Notes: generated from the sequence alone by a model not told the origin. Shown: positions 1-6,901, counted from the first letter of the stretch. The stretch is 7,923 nucleotides of DNA from Alphaproteobacteria bacterium (GCA_002749135.1 NVVY01000007.1:43924-51846); one strand, 5' to 3'. Program-made: numbers and translations.

Positions 1-992
1 GCAGAGGTCGCCTGATTAATCCATTCAACGGCATTTACCGGATAGTCGGCTTCTACCACTTCGCTGCTGTCATCCTGTGATGCGGCGGCATCATATGACG
101 CGTCATAAACTTCATCTTTCAAGTTACGAAAATTCTCAAAAAATGCTTCATTTACTTCTTTCAAATGACCCTTGAGGTCATCATCAATAGCACTGCTTGA
201 CAGAAGTGAATTTACCATATCCCAGGAAGAATTGACCCGCCCCACATAGGATGACATATTTGCAATCATATTTGCAGATATGGGACGCTTCATTGCAATG
301 GCGGTCCCCATACCGGCCCATTCACGATCTGTATATTCTATCATTTCTGCCAATACATTCTTCAATTGGCGATAATGAATAATTTGAGCGTTGGAAATGC
401 TTGCTTCATATTCCACCGCAACACGTAATTCACGAATATTGGTATCCAAAGCATCAATTGTTCTGCGCAGATGGCGGCTCACTTTACTTTTTTGGCTAAT
501 CAAATCATCCCTGACATCAACATCCTGCTCATTGACGTAAGAAATCTGACCCGCATTATCAACTGCTGAATGTGCATCCAGATATGCGTTATAACGATCC
601 GTAATTTCTTTTAAGAGTTTGTTCTTACCCGGAAAATTCTCCAATGTAGCATAAATTGCCATGGATTTTTTATAGGCTATCGCCGCCGTGTTGCGATTTT
701 CCTCAATCATATTTTGAAAGGTGGAGGATGTTACCTTGTCAGAGCCCAAGGCGATAACCGTAACGCCTCTTTCTACAGAAAAATGATTGGCGGCATCAAT
801 CAAAGCATCCGAGAATTCATTGATCACTACTGCGTTTTCCAGCTCAGCCTTATAATTCGATGCATCTATTGCCGAACTAATACGGAAAGACACAACTATC
901 AAAACCAATATGGCCACGATGCCAAACAAGGAGTTTTTAATTGTAAAAAATTTCTGGATATTTCCCCTGGTACTCTTACTCTGATCGCCCAT
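1..992 (-). CDS. Membrane-anchored sensor, NIT/chemoreceptor-like N-terminal region (partial, C-terminus off window)
   Basis: The reading frame is open from an ATG at 990-992 to the window edge (330 full codons plus two bases), so the 3' part is missing. Residues 1-20 are a short basic cytoplasmic tail, and residues 21-37 form one hydrophobic helix. The rest is a long, mostly helical extracytoplasmic region. Two features resemble nitrate/nitrite-sensor (NIT-like) chemoreceptor sensing domains: an ERG at 74-76 after the first helix, and a second-half pattern around 219-258 (EYTDREWAGM, then a W near 257). The stretch YPVNAVEWINQATSA at 317-331 resembles the region just before the second membrane helix. 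By family logic a second membrane segment and a HAMP plus MCP, kinase or GGDEF output should follow, but this cannot be seen. An in-frame ATG at 1041-1043 and three in-frame GTGs before 992 are alternative starts. I prefer 992 because GGTGGTGA lies just upstream as a weak Shine-Dalgarno. Confidence 0.72.
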   Translation of the reverse strand, partial: MGDQSKSTRGNIQKFFTIKNSLFGIVAILVLIVVSFRISSAIDASNYKAELENAVVINEFSDALIDAANHFSVERGVTVIALGSDKVTSSTFQNMIEENRNTAAIAYKKSMAIYATLENFPGKNKLLKEITDRYNAYLDAHSAVDNAGQISYVNEQDVDVRDDLISQKSKVSRHLRRTIDALDTNIRELRVAVEYEASISNAQIIHYRQLKNVLAEMIEYTDREWAGMGTAIAMKRPISANMIANMSSYVGRVNSSWDMVNSLLSSSAIDDDLKGHLKEVNEAFFENFRNLKDEVYDASYDAAASQDDSSEVVEADYPVNAVEWINQATS

Positions 993-1044
993 TATATTCA
1001 CCACCACTTTAAATTGATTGACTTGAAATATTATTGAATTCATA

Positions 1045-1121
1045 CTTTTACTGTTACTTTTGTAAAAGATATTTCGAATTATTAAATATATCGTTAAGAG
1101 TTTCTTCTTTTACGAGTAAAA
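1045..1121. promoter_or_regulatory. AT-rich upstream region with two TTTTAC/GTAAAA dyads
   Basis: Two inverted repeats share one half-site. CTTTTAC (1045-1051) pairs with GTAAAAG (1062-1068) across 10 bases. TTTTAC (1108-1113) pairs with GTAAAA (1116-1121) across 2 bases. They lie in the only plausible promoter region of the minus-strand sensor gene, so they may be operator sites. If the longer ATG at 1041-1043 is used, the first dyad sits directly before the start codon. They could also be chance in an AT-rich gap. I could not pick a confident -35/-10 pair here. Confidence 0.35.
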
Positions 1122-1158
1122 TTTCTGAAGCTGAATATTATATGAGAAATTCCGGGGT

Positions 1159-2823
1159 CTATCTTCCCTGATTACGCCAGTTTTCAATGGTATCAATAAC
1201 GAAACTGTCATCTTCAATTTCTCTTTGCCAGTCTTCTGAATAGGCGGGATTACCACCAGAAGGCCGTTTAAATTCATCCAGTTTGTCCAGCAGCACCCTA
1301 ACCGGTGCCCGGACCCCCTCCCCAACCACCAGAGCCTCACGATTTTGCAGGGATGACAATGCCGCCAGGGAACCCTTACTGCCTTCTGGCATTACGGCGG
1401 CAACAAAACGCTGGTCCCGTTCGTTATTCATCCGCATGGCAAAGATCGTTCCGCACTGGGAAAGAGCCGATTCGGAGACATCCGCAGGCCTTTGCGAGAC
1501 AAGGCCCAGAGACACCCCGTATTTACGGCCCTCTTTGGCGATACGTTCAATGGCCTTTTTGGCGGAACGGAAGACCGTATCCTCTGATGTGGGGACATAT
1601 CTATGGGCTTCCTCACAAATAAGCAGGATCGGACGGGAATTCTCGCCCTTGCTCCAAACCGCAAAGTCAAAGACAAGTCTACTGATCATGGAAACCACCA
1701 CATTGACGATCTCCGACGGCACGCCGGACAGGTCAATGGTTGTCACCGGCTTGTTATCAACCGGAAAACGAAGCAGATTCTTAATCACATCCTTCAGATT
1801 ATCATGGGCCAACATGCCGGAAAACATAAAAGAAAACCGCACATCGCCCCTTAATTCGTCAATTTTTGCCTTCAGGCGCAAAAAAGGAGCGAGCTTATCC
1901 GGGTTATTCAACTTACCCATATTATTGTCCAGATATTCCCGCAGGAATGACAACTTATAGGGGATTGGCGAATTGACAGTTATTTTCTCCGCCTGCAACC
2001 CTGTGGCTGCATCAAGGCGGGCGGCGTAAATACAACGGCGCAGAATATCAATCTCGACCTCTCGTTCAAGGGAACGACGGTTGCCGATAAACATCTCCAC
2101 ATGTTCTTCAAAATTCATCATCCAGTAGGGCAGGCGAAGGTTGCTGATGTCAAAATGCATGCCACAATCAGAAAAGGCCGCCGCATATTCATTATGGGGA
2201 TCCAGAATGATAATATGGCCCTTGGGCATCCGTTCCACAATACGGTGAATCAACAGAGCCACCGTACAGGACTTGCCCGTGCCCGTACTGCCCAGAACGG
2301 CAAAATGCTTGCCCAGCATATTATCTGTTTTAATAGAGGCCGGTGTCACATGTTGGGGATATACGGTGCCAATATGGAAGTGATTGGTGTCATTAACCCC
2401 GAAAATTGAATCAAGATCGTCATAGGATACTTCGTAAACCAATTGCCCCGGCACCGGAAAATCCGCAATACCACGGTCAAAGCTGACCCCGGTCGGGGAA
2501 TAGGGCGCCCGCACGCCCTGCCCCAGATAATCCAGATGCATAGAGACATGCTGTACTGGTCCGGTGCTGTCTTCCTGACGAACAATTTCACGGACGGTGG
2601 CAAAAACAAAACCCTTATTCACCTTAATCTTGACAATCGCGCCGATCTGCCCCCCGGGTAGCCTTGTCGAATCGTCTGAATCCCGGGATTTGTTAAGTTC
2701 GTTAATGTCGCAAAGAACCACAGTCTCACGGCCATTCACAAGCGTAACAAAGCCAATTTCCTTTGAAACTTCAAGGGCTGGCGGGTTAATTTTGTCTTTT
2801 GGGGTTTTGTTTAACATCGTCAT
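1159..2823 (-). CDS. HerA-like hexameric ATPase/DNA translocase (DUF87 family)
   Basis: A 554-residue protein with the architecture of HerA/FtsK-like ATPases, which form hexameric rings that pump DNA. The N-terminal ~160 residues are consistent with a beta-barrel (HAS-barrel-like) assembly domain. Walker A is GSTGTGKS at 178-185, followed by the HerA-type ILDPHNEY at 206-213. The Walker B equivalent is ILLICEEAHRY at 399-409, with Glu404 in the usual Asp position and Glu405 as the likely catalytic base. EGRKYG (431-436) is a candidate arginine finger, and SQRPADV (443-449) matches the sensor motif. The length fits full-length members. The start at 2821-2823 is chosen by length; a second ATG two codons in (2815-2817) is equally possible, since no strong ribosome site precedes either. 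No NurA nuclease, SIR2 or other known HerA partner is visible. The downstream sensor gene is 166 bp away, so joint transcription is not obvious. Family call is firm; cellular role is unknown. Confidence 0.88.
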   Translation of the reverse strand: MTMLNKTPKDKINPPALEVSKEIGFVTLVNGRETVVLCDINELNKSRDSDDSTRLPGGQIGAIVKIKVNKGFVFATVREIVRQEDSTGPVQHVSMHLDYLGQGVRAPYSPTGVSFDRGIADFPVPGQLVYEVSYDDLDSIFGVNDTNHFHIGTVYPQHVTPASIKTDNMLGKHFAVLGSTGTGKSCTVALLIHRIVERMPKGHIIILDPHNEYAAAFSDCGMHFDISNLRLPYWMMNFEEHVEMFIGNRRSLEREVEIDILRRCIYAARLDAATGLQAEKITVNSPIPYKLSFLREYLDNNMGKLNNPDKLAPFLRLKAKIDELRGDVRFSFMFSGMLAHDNLKDVIKNLLRFPVDNKPVTTIDLSGVPSEIVNVVVSMISRLVFDFAVWSKGENSRPILLICEEAHRYVPTSEDTVFRSAKKAIERIAKEGRKYGVSLGLVSQRPADVSESALSQCGTIFAMRMNNERDQRFVAAVMPEGSKGSLAALSSLQNREALVVGEGVRAPVRVLLDKLDEFKRPSGGNPAYSEDWQREIEDDSFVIDTIENWRNQGR

Positions 2824-2833
2824 TTATTCAATA

Positions 2834-2862
2834 TTGTAATTTTCATAAGAATAGGCTATAAT
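2834..2862 (+). promoter_or_regulatory. Candidate sigma70 promoter, TTGTAA-17-TATAAT
   Basis: TTGTAA at 2834-2839 and a perfect TATAAT at 2857-2862 are separated by 17 bases. This would start a forward transcript near 2869 that reads toward rpmJ with a leader of about 200 bases. No convincing ORF starts in that leader before rpmJ, so it is either a distal rpmJ promoter or drives a short non-coding transcript. It overlaps the herA-like gene's upstream region. Confidence 0.45.
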
Positions 2863-2874
2863 ACGGTTATTATA
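2857..2874. promoter_or_regulatory. Symmetric dyad carrying TATAAT on both strands
   Basis: TATAATACGGTTATTATA has perfect 7-base arms (2857-2863 and 2868-2874) around CGGT. The plus strand reads TATAAT at 2857-2862 and the minus strand reads TATAAT at 2874-2869. The element can therefore act as a -10 box in both directions, minus toward the HerA-like gene (leader about 39 bases) and plus toward rpmJ. No good minus-strand -35 sits at 16-18 bases; TTAACA occurs at a spacing of 20. It could alternatively be a repressor site or a hairpin. Confidence 0.45.
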
Positions 2875-2981
2875 CCGGGGTCTCCTTTATGGAGTGTTAA
2901 GGAATAACTATAATTTTCAGTGACTTGTTGTGATTATACAAATGGGGCGAATGAATAATATATTGTTGTGTTCCTTTATGA

Positions 2982-3008
2982 TTGACATTTAGAGCAATCG
3001 CATATAAT
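2982..3008 (+). promoter_or_regulatory. Sigma70-type promoter of rpmJ
   Basis: A perfect TTGACA (2982-2987) is followed after 15 bases by a perfect TATAAT (3003-3008). The spacer is shorter than the ideal 17; reading ATAATT (3004-3009) as the -10 gives 16. The predicted start near 3015 leaves a 5' leader of roughly 55 bases before rpmJ. Two perfect hexamers directly before a highly expressed ribosomal protein gene make this the best promoter in the window. Confidence 0.65.
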
Positions 3009-3070
3009 TTCCGCCCAAACTTGATAATTACTTATATTTAAAGATTGATATTATTTAGGCGAGAAAAACC

Positions 3071-3196
3071 ATGAAGGTCGTTAATTCTTTAAAATCATTA
3101 AAAAATCGTCATCGCGATTGCCGAGTAATTCGTCGTCGCGGACGGACATATGTGATTAATAAAACCAACCGCCGCTTTAAAGCGCGTCAGGGTTAA
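3071..3196 (+). CDS. rpmJ: 50S ribosomal protein L36, zinc-free type
   Basis: A 41-residue, strongly basic protein starting [16 protein letters not shown] and ending RFKARQG, which matches L36 of the YkgO-like form. L36 is a small protein of the large ribosomal subunit that binds 23S rRNA. The classic form holds zinc with three Cys and one His. Here only Cys17 and His14 lie in the first ligand region, while the later Cys and His positions are Asn and Phe/Arg, so the zinc ribbon is lost. This is the form usual in Alphaproteobacteria. The gene has its own promoter and is closed by a strong terminator, so it looks monocistronic. AGGCGAG at 3057-3063 is a modest ribosome site. Confidence 0.96.
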   Translation: MKVVNSLKSLKNRHRDCRVIRRRGRTYVINKTNRRFKARQG

Positions 3197-3236
3197 TCAT
3201 AAATAATTTTCTGCAGGACTTGTGCCAGCAGTTAAT

Positions 3237-3281
3237 AGGAGACCGTGCCTCCCCCCCAAGGGCACGGTCTTCTTCATTTTT
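3237..3281 (+). terminator. Rho-independent terminator after rpmJ
   Basis: The arm at 3237-3249 (AGGAGACCGTGCC) pairs with 3261-3273 (GGCACGGTCTTCT) as a 13-bp stem with one G-U pair. The loop is 11 bases and C-rich (3250-3260). A T-rich tail with five consecutive T follows (3274-3281). It starts 40 bases after the rpmJ stop and ends before the HAD phosphatase start. Confidence 0.9.
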
Positions 3282-3292
3282 ACGCCCTTTAC

Positions 3293-3298
3293 GGATAG
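3293..3298 (+). promoter_or_regulatory. Ribosome binding site deciding the HAD phosphatase start
   Basis: GGATAG lies about 6 bases before the ATG at 3303. It supports that start over an in-frame GTG at 3222, which has no ribosome site and would place the rpmJ terminator inside the coding sequence. Confidence 0.6.
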
Positions 3299-3302
3299 AA
3301 AA

Positions 3303-3926
3303 ATGATCAAAAACACCACAATCAAAGCCGTAACCTTTGATGTGGGTAATGTTCTGGTGCGCTGGGATCCGCGCAATGCCTACGCGCCGTTATTTCAGAA
3401 CAAGAGCGATCTTGATCATTTCCTGAATAATATCTGTTCCCTTGAGTGGCATACCAACCATGACCGGGGTATGTCCTTCGCCGATAATATCCGCGTTCGG
3501 CAAAAGAAATTCCCCGAACATGCCCCCATGATCGGCCTGTATGAAAGTATATGGGATGATATGTTTGGCGGTATAATAGAAGAAACGGTAACGCTGCTTC
3601 ACCAGTTGCACGCCCAGAACATCCCCCTGTTTGCCCTGACCAATTTCCCGGCGGGTAAATATGATGACTTTCAGGAAAAATATGATTTTACGGCCCTGTT
3701 TCAGGATGCCATCGTTTCAGGCGTCGAGAAAATAACCAAACCTGACCCCCGCCTCTATCAAATACTATTGGACAGAGCAGGCATTCCGCCAGAGCATATC
3801 CTCTTTATAGATGACCGCCTGGAAAATCTGAAACCCGCAGAGGAATTAGGCCTTCAAACCCACCATTTTGTTGGTGCAGATAACCTGAAAGAATTTCTGC
3901 AGAAAAACAACATACTGTCCTGCTAA
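3303..3926 (+). CDS. HAD-superfamily hydrolase, YihX-like phosphatase
   Basis: A 207-residue HAD phosphatase. Motif I is TFDVGNVLVRWDP, with nucleophile Asp13; the usual second Asp is Gly15, the DxGNV form seen in the YihX-like group. Motif II is the Thr113 of FALTNF. Motif III is Lys146 in ITKPDPRLY, and motif IV is FIDDRLEN with Asp170 and Asp171 for Mg2+. The helical cap sits between motifs I and II (about residues 25-95). YihX removes phosphate from glucose-1-phosphate, but related proteins act on other sugar or nucleotide phosphates or are dehalogenases, so the substrate is open. There is no signal peptide, so it should be cytosolic. It follows the rpmJ terminator, so it relies on read-through or an unseen promoter, and it ends 4 bp from the convergent pyruvate kinase stop. 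Confidence 0.88.
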   Translation: MIKNTTIKAVTFDVGNVLVRWDPRNAYAPLFQNKSDLDHFLNNICSLEWHTNHDRGMSFADNIRVRQKKFPEHAPMIGLYESIWDDMFGGIIEETVTLLHQLHAQNIPLFALTNFPAGKYDDFQEKYDFTALFQDAIVSGVEKITKPDPRLYQILLDRAGIPPEHILFIDDRLENLKPAEELGLQTHHFVGADNLKEFLQKNNILSC

Positions 3927-3930
3927 ACAA

Positions 3931-5361
3931 CTATTCCTTATGATAGCTCTGAATACGGGCGATTCTCAGGACGTTGGTTTTTCCGGGGGAGCCAAAGGGC
4001 ATGCCGGCGGTGATGACGATCCGGTCTTTTTCCTCGGCAAATTTATAGCTCACGCAAATCTGGCACGCCTTGTCGATCATATCCTGAAAATTCGTCGCAT
4101 CCTTGGTATGAACGCAGTTCAACCCCCATACAAGGGTCAAACGCCGCGCCGTATTCTGATTTGGGGTCAGCACCAGCAAAGGCGTCTTTGGCCGCTCCCG
4201 TGAGGCTCTGATCGCTGTGGAACCGGACGTGGTATAGGTCACAATCGCCGCCGCTTCCAATGTGGCCGCGACTTGCTTGGCCGCCGCACTAAGGGCATCA
4301 GCAGAGGTCGGCTCGCGGCGGGTTTCTTCCCTGTCCTGACTTCGGCGATAGCTTGGCTCCCGCTCCACGGTTCTCGCGATACGGTCCATATAGCTGACCG
4401 CTTCGACCGGATATTCCCCGGCGGCGGATTCGGCGGACAGCATGATGGCATCGGTGCCGTCAAAGACCGCATTGGCCACGTCGGAAACCTCGGCGCGGGT
4501 TGGCACCGGGCTGGTGATCATGCTTTCCAGCATCTGGGTCGCGACAACCACCGCCTTACCCGCCCGGCGAGCGTGGCGAATGATTTTCTTTTGTTTGGCC
4601 GGGACTTCTTCCATGGGCATTTCAACGCCCATATCGCCGCGCGCCACCATCACCGCATCGGACAGAGCAATGATCTCGTCAAGGGCATAGAGCGCCGCCG
4701 GTTTTTCAAGTTTTGCCAGAACATTTGCCTGATCGCCGATAATGTCTCTGGCCTCCTGCACATCCTCTGGCCGCTGAACAAAGGACAGGGCCACCCAGTC
4801 AACGCCAAGGTTCAACACAAAATCCAGATCTTTCTTGTCTTTCGGGGTCAGGGCCATCATAGGCAAGATGGCGCCCGGCACATTAACGCCCTTACGGTTG
4901 GATATGGGGCCGCCGACCTTGACCGTCGTGGTAATTTTCTCGTCCTCTACTTTTGTAATCTCAAGCCTGATCTTACCATCATCCAGCAAAAGCTCCGTCC
5001 CCTTCTCCACCGCCTGATAAATTTCAGGATGGGGCAGTCGCACCCGGTTCACATCGCCCGGCTTGTCCAACATATCAAGGATAAATTCTTCCCCGGTAAC
5101 AAGCTTTACCTTATCATCCGCAAACACGCCAACCCGCAATTTTGGTCCCTGAAGGTCAGCCAGAATACCAATGGCGCGGCCTGTCTCGGCTTCTACTTCG
5201 CGGATTGCCGAATGGATTTTGCTGATGTCACCATGGGTGCCGTGGCTCATATTCAGCCGAAAAACGTCAGCCCCGGCCTGCGACAGTTTTTTAATGGTCG
5301 CCGCATCCGCGCTGGAGGGGCCGAGGGTGGCAATGATTCTGGTGCAACGTTGACGATGCAT
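3931..5361 (-). CDS. pyk: Pyruvate kinase
   Basis: A 476-residue enzyme that transfers phosphate from phosphoenolpyruvate to ADP, the last step of glycolysis and the Entner-Doudoroff route. The N-terminal strand has ATLGPSS (11-17) and the substrate-binding RLNMSHG (35-41). The B domain spans about 72-165. The active-site signature NVLAKLEKPAALYAL has Lys217 and the metal ligand Glu219, and ARGDMGVEMP (240-249) carries metal ligand Asp243. TQMLESMI (275-282), PTRAEVSDVANAV and the SAESAAGEYP segment are all intact. The C-terminal domain (about 350-476) is complete. Length is normal. I start at the ATG at 5359-5361, with GGA about 10 bases upstream, rather than an in-frame TTG at 5376. The peptidase gene is 84 bp upstream on the same strand, so co-transcription is possible, but an operator-like palindrome in the gap suggests separate control. 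Confidence 0.97.
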   Translation of the reverse strand: MHRQRCTRIIATLGPSSADAATIKKLSQAGADVFRLNMSHGTHGDISKIHSAIREVEAETGRAIGILADLQGPKLRVGVFADDKVKLVTGEEFILDMLDKPGDVNRVRLPHPEIYQAVEKGTELLLDDGKIRLEITKVEDEKITTTVKVGGPISNRKGVNVPGAILPMMALTPKDKKDLDFVLNLGVDWVALSFVQRPEDVQEARDIIGDQANVLAKLEKPAALYALDEIIALSDAVMVARGDMGVEMPMEEVPAKQKKIIRHARRAGKAVVVATQMLESMITSPVPTRAEVSDVANAVFDGTDAIMLSAESAAGEYPVEAVSYMDRIARTVEREPSYRRSQDREETRREPTSADALSAAAKQVAATLEAAAIVTYTTSGSTAIRASRERPKTPLLVLTPNQNTARRLTLVWGLNCVHTKDATNFQDMIDKACQICVSYKFAEEKDRIVITAGMPFGSPGKTNVLRIARIQSYHKE

Positions 5362-5399
5362 ATGTATTTTTTCCAATGCTGTAATATGGTTATTGTTAT

Positions 5400-5413
5400 G
5401 TAAAGCGCTTTTC
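5400..5413. promoter_or_regulatory. Operator-like palindrome upstream of pyk (LacI-family style)
   Basis: AAAGCGCTTT (5402-5411) is a perfect 10-base palindrome with a central CG, extended by G5400/C5413. It lies about 40 bases before the pyk start. LacI-family regulators of sugar use commonly bind palindromes of this kind with a CG centre, so sugar-responsive control of pyk is plausible. No regulator gene is in the window. A TTTACA on the minus strand overlaps it and could be a -35, but I see no -10 at the right distance. Confidence 0.4.
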
Positions 5414-5445
5414 TATCATATTAACTTACCCTCGTGAATATAATA

Positions 5446-6891
5446 TTACAGTCCCGTATTAAAGAAGGCTCTGGAGGCGCGATACAAGCTATAAAGGTCT
5501 ATTTTTGAACTGATGGAATAGGGCGTATGAATGGACAGGACCGGCACCCCTAAATCGATGACCTCCATATCCTGACGGGAAAATTCACCGCCGATAGTCC
5601 CGCCGCCGGCGACGCCAACTTTATAGGTGGTGGTCTGCCACGGAACATTGGCTTTATCCAGATAATTCCGGGTCCAGGCGATATATTCCGAATTGGCCGA
5701 ATTGCCCTGTCCGTAAAGCTTGATATTCACGCCGTAGCCCAGCTTTGGCGCATTTCCGGCCTCCCAAACGCCGGGGTTTTTCGGATTGATACCAGGATTA
5801 ACATCTATGGACACCATCTTTGAATTGCGCAAGGTTTGTTTCAGGGCCACCTCCCGATAATCTGTCCCCAGTTTACGGCTGAGCAACCCAGCGACAAAAC
5901 TTGAGAAATAAGCGGATTTGGCCCCGGTATTATTCCGGTTGCCCACTTCCTCATTATCCACAAGATAAGCCATGGCGGTCTTTTGTGGGGCTTTCAGCCC
6001 GGAAATGGCCCGCATCGCCGCGTAACTGGCCAGCCGGTCATCCTGACCGTAAGCCGCAATTAACCCCCGGTCGAAACCAAGGTCGCGAGGCGCATAGGCC
6101 GGCACCAGCGCCAGCTCCGCAGAGACAAGGTCGGCGCGAGATATGCCATAGGTTGCTGTCAGATAAGCCATAACCCTTGCCCCCACATTATTCCCCGATA
6201 TATTCGGGATATGCCCGACAATGGGGTCAAGGTCTTCTTTCTTGATAATCGCCTTGACCTTTTTATCGCCGTAACCCCGATCCGTATGAGGCGACAGGTC
6301 GGCAATGACAAACACAGGGTCATCAGGGTTAAGCCCCACGTTAATGGCCACCGTCGTGCCGTCTTTCTTATCCACCCGTCCCATAAGCGCCAGCGGGATA
6401 TTGGTCCATTGATAATTCTTGATCCCACCGTGGAAATTGGTCTGAAACAAGGCGAATTCACCATTGCTATACAAGGGACGGCCTTTAAGTTCCAATCGCG
6501 GCGAATCAATATGCGCTCCAATCACATTGATCCCCTTGTCCAACGGGGCCTTGCCGATAACTATGAAGGATATGGCCCGATCCCGGTTAACCTCATAATA
6601 TCGTGCGCCCGCTGTCATGGGCGAATTGCTTTTCAGTGGCTTGAAGTTATATTTTCCGGCGAATTTTATGGCCTCCTCAACAAAGGATAATTCTGTCCGG
6701 GCCTTGGCAATAAAAGCCTTATAGTCATCTGCAAAGGCAAATAGCCTATTCATAGCTTTACTGTCCTGCCCCACCCATGAGGATTTACAGTTCAGATCAT
6801 CCTGACATGCCGTCTGTGCCATGCTCAAGCCTGTCATCTGACCAAGCCCAATCATAACGACCAAAGCGCCTTTAAAACCCTTGAACTTCAT
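5446..6891 (-). CDS. M18 family metallo-aminopeptidase with predicted signal peptide
   Basis: A 481-residue zinc aminopeptidase of family M18, which trims N-terminal residues from peptides. The expected dinuclear metal site is complete: His127 and Asp129 in AHIDSPRLEL, Asp284/Asp285 in AYGQDDR, Glu314/Glu315 in DNEEVGN, Asp363 in SIDVNPG and His455 in LSIHTPY. Further M18 hallmarks are GGIKNYQWTNIPLAL and DPVFVIADLSPH. Residues 1-25 look like a Sec signal: a basic start (MKFKGFKG), a hydrophobic core and a likely cut after SMA; there is no lipobox. Export is unusual, because M18 enzymes are generally cytosolic or vacuolar. The start at 6889-6891 is set by AGGAG five bases upstream; an ORF from 6966 would hide the signal peptide and has no such site. 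It shares a 107-bp divergent region with the DUF1244 gene. Confidence 0.93.
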   Translation of the reverse strand: MKFKGFKGALVVMIGLGQMTGLSMAQTACQDDLNCKSSWVGQDSKAMNRLFAFADDYKAFIAKARTELSFVEEAIKFAGKYNFKPLKSNSPMTAGARYYEVNRDRAISFIVIGKAPLDKGINVIGAHIDSPRLELKGRPLYSNGEFALFQTNFHGGIKNYQWTNIPLALMGRVDKKDGTTVAINVGLNPDDPVFVIADLSPHTDRGYGDKKVKAIIKKEDLDPIVGHIPNISGNNVGARVMAYLTATYGISRADLVSAELALVPAYAPRDLGFDRGLIAAYGQDDRLASYAAMRAISGLKAPQKTAMAYLVDNEEVGNRNNTGAKSAYFSSFVAGLLSRKLGTDYREVALKQTLRNSKMVSIDVNPGINPKNPGVWEAGNAPKLGYGVNIKLYGQGNSANSEYIAWTRNYLDKANVPWQTTTYKVGVAGGGTIGGEFSRQDMEVIDLGVPVLSIHTPYSISSKIDLYSLYRASRAFFNTGL

Positions 6892-6896
6892 AAAAA

Positions 6897-6901
6897 CTCC
6901 T
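6897..6901 (-). promoter_or_regulatory. Ribosome binding site deciding the M18 start
   Basis: AGGAG on the minus strand, five bases before the ATG at 6889-6891. It makes the signal-peptide-bearing start much more likely than the ATG 25 codons upstream at 6966. Confidence 0.75.

Noticed and set aside
714..1037. 107-residue plus-strand open frame in the first kilobase
   Set aside because: The minus-strand sensor frame runs uninterrupted through this region and has domain-like sequence; the plus frame is its shadow.
1283..1960. 225-residue plus-strand open frame opposite the HerA-like gene
   Set aside because: It is antisense to conserved HerA motifs, has low-complexity Ser/Thr/Arg-rich composition and no convincing start signal.
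3081..3102. TTAA repeats resembling a CtrA binding site
   Set aside because: The spacing between TTAA units does not match TTAA-N7-TTAA, and the repeats are rpmJ codons.
3222..3302. GTG start extending the HAD phosphatase by 27 residues
   Set aside because: The extension is the rpmJ terminator translated, and there is no ribosome site before the GTG. Family members start near MIKNTTIKAVTFD.
3894..3905. 12-base perfect palindrome TTTCTGCAGAAA near the end of the HAD gene
   Set aside because: It is coding sequence, has no loop for a stable hairpin and no T-run, so I do not call a terminator or operator.
5362..5376. TTG start extending pyruvate kinase by five residues
   Set aside because: No ribosome site precedes the TTG, whereas the ATG at 5359-5361 has GGA at a usable distance and matches the family N-terminus.
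4273..5403. 376-residue plus-strand open frame opposite pyruvate kinase
   Set aside because: It lies antisense to an intact pyk with every catalytic motif present. Its translation shows no recognisable domain and is rich in His/Arg, as expected from a shadow frame.
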